In this document: piece after piece, positions 1 to 7,262 of the stretch
Layout of the letters: each line of letters opens with the position of its first letter
Position numbering within the stretch: position 1 is the stretch's first letter
Source of the DNA: Larix sibirica
Taxonomy: Eukaryota > Streptophyta > Pinopsida > Pinales > Pinaceae
Assembly: GCA_004151065.3 (NCBI GenBank)
Contig: NWUY0300104804.1
Span: 1-12,354 of the forward strand
DNA: 12,354 nucleotides
Reading direction: 5' to 3'
Notes under the pieces: generated by a model
The model's input: the letters and a program-made list of their open reading frames with translations, nothing else
What the model was told of the DNA's origin: nothing
Database searches by the model: none
Position numbers and translations under genes: made by a program

Positions 1-141
1 GGAAGAGGCTCACTTTCCTCGATTTTGACGATTATGTCGAAGGTGAGACATGTTTACAACATGCAACCGGGTGTGCATACCAAGTACCAGGTGGATGCGA
101 TGCTATATGACACCTTTTCTATCCCCCGTTCTCATGAATAA
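1..141 (+). other. Open reading frame fragment entering from the left edge, unidentified
   Basis: Frame 1 is open from the first base to a TAA at 139-141, giving 46 residues and ending in ...YDTFSIPRSHE. A possible internal ATG lies at 37-39. The stretch is visibly richer in G and C than the AT-rich DNA that follows. I recognise no domain. It could be the 3' end of a gene or of another transposon reaching in from the left, or chance, since 46 codons is short. No splice sites or polyadenylation signal could be assigned with confidence. Confidence 0.2.
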
Positions 142-816
142 CGGATATTAATAAAAAAAATTATTGCCTCTCTTTGAGGCCAAATAAGGCTCCAAATGCA
201 TTGATTGGCCAAAGCATATTTATATCTTAAAAAATTTGGTTAAAATGTTGTGTAATCTGTGCCAGATTAATAGAAATAGGGAAAAATAGATTTCTATAGT
301 CCCTGCACTGCTTGCGGGCAGGGACTAATAATATCCATTTGTATCGATGGTTGCTTTTATTAATGTTTACTTGTTTAATATATTAGTTATCGTGATTGTT
401 TAATATGCATAAATACACCTTTTTCATTTATTTGATAATAAGACATATAATAATTATAATTATTGGTTTAATATTACAAAGTATGAATATGTATATGGAC
501 GAAGTTACATATACTGCAGCTAATCTTTCAATACAATTTTGGTATGTAAACATCTTTATATGGGAGGAAATTGAATTAATGCATTTGAAGTGGATAATAA
601 AAAGATTACCAGATGCATCAAATAAAGTATTTATGGATAAGAATCAAGTGCTCGACCCTTATAAATTTTTGGATTACATAATTTTTTAAAATATAATTTA
701 AATGGGTTGCAAATAATAAATGTAAATTTTCCATATTTTTTTATTTGAATTAGATATATGTGATCTTAATTATTTACATAGATTTACATTTTTTAAAATA
801 TTATTGTATTGCTTAT
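142..816. other. AT-rich spacer without a supported gene
   Basis: This stretch is AT-rich with many short A and T runs. A 97-codon open frame at 396-689 on the plus strand is dominated by Ile, Tyr, Phe, Met and Asn, as expected of random AT-rich DNA, and has no motif I recognise. The only clear structure is the hairpin at 297-327. The stretch ends at the left LTR. Confidence 0.5.
297..327. repeat. Perfect 10-bp inverted repeat (hairpin)
   Basis: TAGTCCCTGC at 297-306 is the exact reverse complement of GCAGGGACTA at 318-327, with an 11-base loop between. The stem is GC-rich within AT-rich surroundings. It is too short for a typical plant miRNA precursor and has no recognised partner sequence. 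Confidence 0.6.
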
Positions 817-1014
817 TGTTGTAGTCAATCAGGTTGCATAGTTACCAATAATACATCATGTAAAATCATGCAAGCATTCACAAGATAATATACAAGACAA
901 ATTAATGGAGATAGAAGCAACAAGTATTCTATTATCCAGCAGAGACTGTACAAAGTAAATACAGAGATCAAATATACATGCATGCTGATACATCTTGTCC
1001 GACTCTCCATCCTA

Positions 1015-1022
1015 TATTTATA
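1015..1022 (-). promoter_or_regulatory. TATA box in the left LTR
   Basis: TATAAATA on the minus strand lies inside the palindrome-like CTATATAAATATAG (1012-1025), conserved in both LTRs. Its position, with about 125 bp of U3 upstream, is as expected for an LTR promoter. In this 3' LTR it would drive transcription outward to the left. Confidence 0.6.
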
Positions 1023-1051
1023 TAGATTACAATTAGTTACATAACGGTCTT

Positions 1052-1125
1052 GTCGGTTCAACTAACCGACAATTTCAGGCCGACAAGTCGGGACCAACAA
1101 GTAGTCGGTCGAAGGACCTAGTCGG
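1052..1125 (-). promoter_or_regulatory. Cluster of CCGAC words in U3 (candidate DRE/CRT-like sites)
   Basis: CCGAC or its complement occurs at 1052, 1066, 1080, 1087, 1104 and 1121. Five of the six fit RCCGAC, the core bound by plant DREB/CBF factors (established knowledge). All six lie upstream of the TATA box in element orientation. CCGAC is also common elsewhere in this element, so the cluster may be compositional. The right LTR keeps only about three such words, several having changed in ways that fit CpG decay. Confidence 0.3.
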
Positions 1126-1147
1126 CTTAGCGGACTAGGCTCCTCCA

Positions 1148-1161
1148 ACTTCTCCCCCACC
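1148..1161 (-). other. Polypurine tract
   Basis: The reverse complement reads GGTGGGGGAGAAGT and sits directly against the first base of the 3' LTR (TGGAGGAGCC). This is where plus-strand DNA synthesis would be primed in an LTR retrotransposon. Its form and position are typical of plant elements, and it sets the orientation of this one. Confidence 0.75.
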
Positions 1162-2234
1162 GACAAAATGCTTCTTCGTCCCGAAGAGAGTAGGGAGATG
1201 GATAAAACTATTGGAGAGATTAAACTTTTGTTGTTGCTTGTCTTCATGCAAACTAAGTATAGACAGTCGTTGAATATGAACTGATATGAACTACTACTAC
1301 GGCTGGAACTGGGTCATCAAGTTATGGCTGGAGAGATGTCCATGGAGGTAGAAGAAGCTGACAACATGATCTGGTACTGAACAACATCGTTGTTTTGAAC
1401 CTGTTACTGAACAACATCCGATGAATTATGCAATCATGTGGTAGAGCGACAAAGTAGGCTCATGTTGTTTGAGAGAAGAAAGCATCCAAGAAAACAGTTA
1501 CTTGGATCACTACTCGTCCCACGCCCTCTCCAACTTGCAAATCAGTCGACTATGGGAATGGGAGCTATGGGGACGTGATTGGTGGCAAGGAAAAATAGAC
1601 AATTCCTGGTCTTGGAACTTCAAGAGCACTCAAAATGATCATATACCACAAAAAAGAGAATACCCATATAGCTGAAGCATTTATGATAGAACAACATGGG
1701 AAAGGGAACAGGGGTGGCGAATAATAACTTCATGGCTTCCCAATAGGTTTCACTGTGATGCCGGGTGGAGTATGGTCAGCCTTTTATAGCGTAGATTGTG
1801 AATGGCTAGCGAAGTGGTGACTTGACAAGGGTGGGATGGATAGAGAAGCGACAAATGGAAAGTATGGTGGAATGGTGGTCATATATCTCACATGTAGCGA
1901 CTATGGATTTGTTGGAGTAATCATACATGTATCAATCAGATCGATGCCTTGAAAATAAAATTTATGCTAACATGGTGTAGTTTAAATGATGATATCTACA
2001 GTGTGGATGATTCTAGCGACACTAATGCTGAGTGTTGGCTTGTGCAACTCGTGTGAAAAATATTCGAATCGGGCTTCAGACTACAACCGACATGATAACT
2101 GTCACAATCAGATGATCCTGTAAAGCTTCATGTATTTCTTATGATTGTTGAACATCAGAGGTGTTGGCAGTCGATTGATGGATAGCACAGACTTCGACAA
2201 TTGCTTCAGCAGATACTGTCAGTTGGTGCTGAAA
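1162..2234 (-). other. Non-coding interior of the LTR element between the reading frame and the polypurine tract
   Basis: About 1.07 kb follows the last long open segment. The minus-strand frame can be followed a little further, to a stop at 2139-2141, if the stop at 2235-2237 is read through. Beyond that I see no sustained open frame in this orientation and no pol motif. Small plus-strand frames, such as 1469-1675, have no recognisable content. An imperfect direct repeat lies at 1371-1418. In autonomous elements this position would hold the end of pol or a 3' spacer. Confidence 0.5.
1371..1418. repeat. Two 18-bp direct repeats 30 bp apart
   Basis: CTGGTACTGAACAACATC at 1371-1388 and CTGTTACTGAACAACATC at 1401-1418 match at 17 of 18 bases. 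They lie in the non-coding part of the LTR element. The function is unknown; local duplication is the simplest explanation. Confidence 0.6.
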
Positions 2235-4661
2235 TTATTCCTTGGCACGCAAGCCTTTTTGGATGTCAATGGTGAGAGTGGTGATCGGCGAAAGGATCTC
2301 CATCTTTTCTGCAACTAGTTGATCCTGAATGTTGATCATGTCTTCACCAAGGAAAGTGAGTTGGTTGTTGACAACTGAGAGCAACTGATGGAGCTGTGAC
2401 CGGCTTTGGTCAACTTTGATCAAGGCATATCTTGCTTGAGATATCCATTGTTCTTCTTTCTTCTCTGAATTTGCTAGCCTCTTAGTTTCCATGGCAAGCT
2501 GATTTTCCAATATTTGTAGTAAAGCTTCATCTGCTCCCTGGCTTTGCTGTTGGATGTTGTTGATTTGTTCCTTTGCATCCTGCATTTCGACAAATATTTT
2601 GCCATAATATGCGTACCAGTTTCTCAATACTTCTGCGGTTGTTTCAACCTATTGCATGTATTGGGATAGTTGCCTATGGTTCTCGACAAAAGTTGTGAAT
2701 TGATTTGTCATCAAAAGTGTTGTTTCTTATTCCTGAGCTTGTCGGTCTTTGGTCAAATTTTCTTGAAAGGCCGACATGAAAATTTCAAAAAGGTCGTAGG
2801 CCTTGTCGAGCGGCTCCGATCTTGATTTGATGGCTGGAGTGATAAGACCCCTTGGACTAGTTCTTCACACTTAGTTAAAAATTTGGTTTGTTCATCTTAT
2901 AACAGCTTGATGCGATCCTTGTCGGATGTTCGTCTTTTCATTTGTTCTCTAACGATAGCATCCGAGAGTAAGTCGAGCTCGACATCCGTGGATTCTGTCG
3001 GGTTAAATGTGGATATGGGGCAGAACTGGTCTAAGTGTACTGTAAGGCCAGGCTGACTCTGGAGTTGTTGAAGTCGTTGTTGCTGCTTTCGTTGCTCTCC
3101 CTCCCTTCTTTTCTTCTCCTTTTTATTCTTGTTTCTTCCTTTCTCTTTTTATTTCTCTTTCTCAGACTCCTTTTCTTTACTCTTGTTTGATCCCTTATCC
3201 AGCTACTACTGTTCTTGTTGAATTTCTATCGGAGTCGCAGTGGTCGAGTTAACAAGAGGAGGAGAGTTTACTTCAGACGGTTCTTTCGGAGGGGGGGGAG
3301 GTGTTTCAGACGTGTCAGGAGGTGACATAGAGGTTGTAGGAATAGTTGGAAGGTCGGGTTTGGTGGATGCAGCCAATGTTTCAGTGGGTAGTTGTGTCAT
3401 CGGTAGTGGATCTGTCGGGTTGGAAATTTTTGGTGTGCTCTAGTCCGACAAGCTAGGTATTTCGGTCGGTGTCGGGGTTTAGACAATGCTAGGAGTGGAT
3501 GAAGGTAATGGAACATGTTCAATGGTGGTCAACACTCTGTTGCTGATGTCACTTTCAGGGTTAGGATTTTTTTCCATAAGTGTTGTAGCGTAAGCAACAA
3601 TTTCTAGTCCTGTTGTTTGTGAAGGGGGTTGTTCCGAGATGTGAACTTCTGGTGGGGCTAAGACATGTTCTTGGCTTGAGGTAAGAAATATTGGTTTCTT
3701 GACTAGTAGGGTCTTCCAGTTAGGCAGGATGGAGGGTAATTGGCTAATAAATTCTTATAGCTCAACATTGGTTTGGATTTTGTGGAAGGTCCACATGGGT
3801 TCACAGGCCGTCGACATGGTAGGAACATCAATTTGTTCAGTAACAATGGTCGAGGATATGGGAGGTGAGGTTTGAGTGAGTTTGACATGCGGTGGTTCAG
3901 TGAATTTAAATTTCTTAGTCGGATGACTCAACGATTGTAAGGCCTCCTCCTCTGCAATCATTTTACCTATTTGCTCAGAAATTGAAATTTTGTTATGGGT
4001 AACATCTTCAAGTACTTGAGCTGCTTGGTCGTAAAGTTTAGCGTTTTCTTCTTATGTCGGCTCCTGCAAGATTAATTTCCTTTTCCCTTTTCCTGTTGTT
4101 TTGGGTCTTTTGTTCTGCCTTGCTTTGAAAATTTCATTGGCGACACGGGAGATGTTCTCTTTGGTTAGTTGATATTATGGCACTATGGTGTCCGACTCTG
4201 TACTGTCTTTTGATATGTCAGGCAAACAATGTGTCTGTGAGTGGCTCGACAACGTGTCCTACACCTTTGTCGATCAGGAATTTGAACAGAAGTGTCAGTA
4301 GCACGCACAGAAATTGGTCAGTTAGATCAGTATAAAATATCTTCTCGACATCGACTACAGAGACTCGATCTTTAATTGCACGTTCTTGGCAGAAATCATC
4401 AACAAGCTTTTCGCACTATTCGCAAAGATTTGTTCGTTTGCTTAATTTTGAAAGCAATTTATGATCTTTTCATTATCTGGTCTTCTCGTCAAGTAGTTTC
4501 TTCAGTGCGTCTGGAATGACCTCGACAAATTTCTCATGTGTTTCAGAGAATAATTTATCTCTTGCTTGAGTGATAGTTAACTTGTTTCTTCTAGCATAAT
4601 TTTGCAAGTAATTTGTTATCTTTCTATCCCACCATTCTCTGATTTCTTGTTCGGTTATCAT
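2235..4661 (-). pseudogene. Broken reading frame of the LTR element: unknown protein with basic and coiled-coil regions
   Basis: The frame starts at an ATG (4659-4661, MITEQEIREWW...) about 50 bases inside the 5' LTR, where gag normally begins. It can be followed to 2235 through at least two frame changes (about 4330-4230 and about 2880-2830) and a dozen stops, implying an ancestral protein near 800 residues. The parts in order are: a charged helical start (4661-4473); a segment containing CEKLVDDFCQERAIKDR; a basic patch near 4100 (KRPKTTGKGKRK); a Pro/Thr/Ser-rich region (3961-3206) with a run of five prolines; a Lys/Glu-rich stretch and a Gln-rich stretch (about 3180-3060); and a coiled-coil-like segment (2627-2235) with IQQQSQGADEALLQILENQL. 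There is no CCHC knuckle, aspartic protease or polymerase motif. It may replace gag as an RNA- or capsid-associated protein, but that is inference. I do not recognise the family. Confidence 0.6.
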
Positions 4662-4693
4662 CGATTCATACTTATTGTCATCTCATGGATGTA

Positions 4694-4711
4694 CTACCAG
4701 TAACAGAACCA
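4694..4711 (-). other. Expected primer-binding site position
   Basis: On the minus strand the 5' LTR ends ...TACAACA, followed after one T by TGGTTCTGTTACTGGTAG. The opening TGG is right for pairing with a tRNA CCA end, and the position is right. The rest does not match the common plant initiator-methionine type (TGGTATCAGAGC), so either another tRNA is used or the site has mutated. Confidence 0.45.
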
Positions 4712-4712
4712 A

Positions 4713-5015
4713 TGTTGTATTCAATCAGGTTGCATAGTTACCAATAATAGATCATGTAAGATCACGCAAGTATTCACAAGATAATATACAAGACACAATA
4801 ATGGAGATAGAAGAAACAAGTATTCTATTACTCAGCAAAGACTGTACAAAGTTTATATAGAGATCAAATATACATGCATGCAGATACATCTTGTCCAGCT
4901 CTCTAACCTATATTTATATAGATTAGAATCAGTTACATAACGATCTTATTGGTTCAACCGACCGACAAGTAGTCAGTCGAAGAGCCTGGTCGGCTTAGCG
5001 GACTAGGCTCCTCCG
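4713..5015 (-). repeat. Right LTR (5' LTR of the minus-strand element), 303 bp
   Basis: This is the partner of 817-1147. It lacks 28 bp found in the left copy, and that difference alone accounts for 331 versus 303 bp. In element orientation its first base pair is changed (CGGAGG instead of TGGAGG). It carries the promoter that would transcribe the element leftward, with a TATA box at 4911-4918 and CATGCATG at 4873-4880. Confidence 0.93.
4911..4918 (-). promoter_or_regulatory. TATA box in the right (5') LTR
   Basis: TATAAATA on the minus strand sits in the same CTATATAAATATAG context as in the left LTR, unchanged despite about 10% divergence elsewhere. As the 5' LTR it is the promoter copy for the element's RNA, which would start some 25-35 bases to the left. 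Confidence 0.6.
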
Positions 5016-5135
5016 ATACATATTCAATATGAAAAACTACTCCTCACGAAGTTAACATCTAACTCATAATAATCACGATTCAAAAGCATATACGTCCTTG
5101 ACTCTGCATTCTATTACATATCAATATTTAAAAAA

Positions 5136-5660
5136 TTGAGGATTGTTTTAATGATGACAAGTGTTTATGTGAAGCATAATCTCTTTTCCAGAGAAATGGG
5201 TCTTGCTTATACGTTATTGAACATATATGGTCCATGTATTCATGGGTTTGATTTATGGGAGATAATTTTCAATATTAGTTTATTAGCAACTGATCGGGTC
5301 ATTCTGGGTGGAGATTTAAATTTCACACTAGGCGATGGTGAAATTTGAGGCACAAAGACCCTCTTACAGATTTTTTTGAGGAGTCTTAAGGAGAAATTGT
5401 TATTTGATATTTTTCCTGTCAAACTTTCTCCTACTTGTTGGAACATGAGGATTGGTAGTGATTCCATTTCTAAAAGACTAGACTGTTTCCTTATCAATGA
5501 TTTTTTTCTTCAGTCTTCTTTTGGTATTAAGCAATGAGTTGTACCTGTGGGTGATTTTGGCCATTTTCAGATTGTCATGGAGATTTACAAAGGGATGCAT
5601 AAGCCTTTCAGTCCTTTTAAATTCAGTGCTCTTAGGGCTTGAGAATTTTGATTACAAAAA
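5136..5660 (+). pseudogene. LINE endonuclease (EEP family) remnant
   Basis: The translation contains LLNIYGP and then VILGGDLNFTLGDGE, the middle of the apurinic-like endonuclease that nicks target DNA for LINE insertion; the D and N of GGDLN are active-site residues in this family. After a TGA at 5346-5348 the same frame continues with SKRLDCFLI, matching the conserved SxRLDRFL block, and then GDFGHFQIVMEI where the family has an SDHFPI-like motif. The catalytic Asp of SDH is therefore missing. Another TGA lies in frame near 5536. The frame shifts by one near 5635-5645, just before the segment with FDYKKMVKNMW. The N-terminal part with the first catalytic Asn and Glu is absent. Confidence 0.85.
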
Positions 5661-6207
5661 AATGGTAAAAAATATGTGGATCCCTTTTGATGCATCTAGA
5701 AGGGAATCAACTACTCTTCAATTCTTATCTAACCTTATGAATTTCAAGGCTGTATCTGTTAAATGGGACATAGTCAAAAGAGTTAAGAGACATGCTGAAT
5801 TGCTCTCCATTGAGAGAGAGTTACAATTTCTATACTTATCCAATATTTATGGATTTAGCTCTTTGGCATAGAAGCAGGAGTTTTTGGTTTTAGAGTATAG
5901 AAAAAAGTAGATTATGGCTGATGATGAAGATAAGTGGTGTCTAAAGAGCAGACCTATTTAGGTCCAAAAAGGTGATGAAAACTCCAAAATGTTTCATCGG
6001 TTCATCAATCATAGGAAGTATGTTAATTCTATTCCAAGGTTGGAGAATGAGGAGGGTGATACTGTTTCAGGTTTTGAAAATTCGGCTAATGTTGGTGTCA
6101 GGCATTTTGAATGGTTGTGTAAGGAAGATAACACTACATCCATTGAACATATGATGAATATCATTGCTCATTTCCCTTCATAAGTTGATGATGAACATAA
6201 TCTTGAT
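5640..6207 (+). pseudogene. LINE linker between endonuclease and reverse transcriptase
   Basis: This segment is in frame 1. It carries FDYKKMVKNMWIPFD, a charged helical stretch (KRVKRHAELLSIERELQFL), and KGDENSKMFHRFINHRK, which is the conserved GDxNxKFFH block of plant LINEs preceding the polymerase. Three or four stops interrupt it, including one after KSRPI where relatives have tryptophan (TGG to TAG). It ends at a TAA (6181-6183) shortly before the polymerase segment. Confidence 0.8.
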
Positions 6208-7260
6208 TTGATGGAAGAAGTTATATTGGATGAGCTTAAGGTTGTTGCCAAATTATTTCAAAAGGATAAGAGTCCTGGACCAGATGGATGGCCAAATGAA
6301 ATCTTCTTAGCCTTCATGGATCTTTTTGAGCTTGACCTACTCGGAGTAGTAGAGGAATCTAGACTCTCTGGTAAAGTCCTGGCATCTTTCAACTCTACTT
6401 TCATTACCCTAATTCCTAAGACTGATTATACTGAAAATATGGGATGCTATAGACCTATCTCTCTATGCAATTGCATGTACAATATCATAGCAAAGGTTTC
6501 GACCACTATAATTAAAGGTATTCTATCCTCCTCAATGTTCTAGGAGCAATTTGCTTTATTGGCTGGTAGACATATTTATGATGCAATAGGTATTGCTCAA
6601 GAAGTCTTGCATTCTTCCAAAGTAAAGCATCTCCTTGCAGCAGTTGTAAATGCTGACTTGTTCAAAGCCTATGATAGAGTTAATTGGCTCTATTTGAGAC
6701 TAGTATTGCTAGAAGTTGGTTTTCACTTACAAATTGTCAACTGGATTATGTCTTGTGTTAGATTAGTATCCTTTGTAGTGTTGATCAACAACTCAACTTC
6801 TCCTTTTTTTAGGCCTGGTAGGGGACTCAGGCAAGGATGTCCTTTGACACCCCTCCTCTTCCTATTGGTGGTGGAATGCCTTGGTAGGATGATACATCAT
6901 GCTAGACATAGAGGATATTTTAAGGGCATTCAAGTTGGCTCTCATGTTTTCATATCACATTTGTTTTTTCTTGATAATATACTTGTATTTTCAAATGGTA
7001 GAAGGAAAGAAATCATGCTCATTCATGATTTCTTGTATACTTTTTATGCTACAACATGTATGACTATCAATGTCACAAAATCCTCTATATCTTTACTGAA
7101 TATCAATCAGGAGGAATTTGCTTAGATTTGTGCTCAATTGAATTATCCTTTGGTGGTTGTTGAAGATGGTATTAGTTATTTGGGATTTGTGATAAAATAT
7201 AATGCATACTTACGAAAGGACTATGCTTGTCTCAATGCAAAAATTGAGAAATACTGCTCT
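6208..7260 (+). pseudogene. LINE reverse transcriptase remnant
   Basis: This would copy element RNA into DNA at the nicked target. Visible landmarks in order are: DKSPGPDGWPNEIF; ITLIPKTDY; CYRPISLCNCMYNIIAKV; a stop at 6541-6543; GRHIYDAIGIAQE; ADLFKAYDRVNW, which keeps the first catalytic Asp; GRGLRQGCPLTPLLF; and HLFFLDNILVFSNG where active enzymes have F/Y-x-DD. The second Asp of that motif is Asn here, so the active site is broken. Frame 1 is open over 6208-6543 and 6559-7125, with single stops between and after. It then reads YPLVVVEDGISYLGFVI up to a one-base frame change at about 7255-7263. Confidence 0.92.
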
Positions 7261-7262
7261 TA

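Larger units (their letters stand above)
817..1147 (-). repeat. Left LTR (3' LTR of the minus-strand element), 331 bp
   Basis: It matches 4713-5015 nearly base for base. By hand I count about 31 substitutions over some 303 aligned bases, plus one 28-bp segment (about 1072-1099) present only here. In element orientation it starts TGGAGGAGCC and ends TACAACA. It holds a TATA box at 1015-1022, a CATGCATG palindrome at 977-984, and six CCGAC/GTCGG words at 1052-1125 in the U3 part. Confidence 0.93.
817..5015 (-). mobile_element. Non-autonomous LTR retrotransposon, minus strand
   Basis: Two direct repeats of about 300 bp bound a 3.6-kb interior. The orientation is minus: a polypurine tract (GGTGGGGGAGAAGT, reverse complement of 1148-1161) abuts the left LTR, which is therefore the 3' LTR, and the TATA box and the long reading frame also read on the minus strand. 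The LTRs run TGGAGGAGCC...TACAACA, giving TG...CA ends; the right copy has TG changed to CG at its outer end. No gag zinc knuckle, protease, reverse transcriptase, RNase H or integrase motif was found, so it would depend on enzymes from another element. The 5 bp outside each LTR (CTTAT at 812-816, ATACA at 5016-5020) do not match, so no target-site duplication remains. It could be a LARD- or TR-GAG-like derivative; its family is unknown to me. Confidence 0.85.

Noticed and set aside
396-689. 97-codon plus-strand frame as a small membrane protein gene
   Set aside because: The residues are those expected from random AT-rich DNA, with no motif, no convincing start context and no neighbouring gene structure.
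718-791. AAATGTAAAT...ATTTACATTT inverted repeat as a transposon end pair
   Set aside because: The repeats are only 10 bp of AT-rich sequence with no target-site duplication or longer terminal repeat.
825-1247. Minus-strand short frames inside and next to the left LTR
   Set aside because: They fall within LTR and polypurine-tract sequence, which is regulatory; the matching frame is not kept in the right LTR.
3240-3443. Plus-strand open frame rich in Gly, Ser and Val
   Set aside because: It is the antisense shadow of the Pro/Thr-rich part of the minus-strand LTR-element frame; Gly and Val codons mirror Pro and Thr/Ser codons.
817-5015. CRISPR-like or satellite explanation for the large repeat pair
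   Set aside because: There are just two long direct copies bounding a unique interior with a polypurine tract, which is an LTR retrotransposon layout.
5972-6154. Alternative frame overlapping the LINE linker
   Set aside because: The recognisable LINE block (GDENSKMFHRF) is in another frame, so this one is a shadow.
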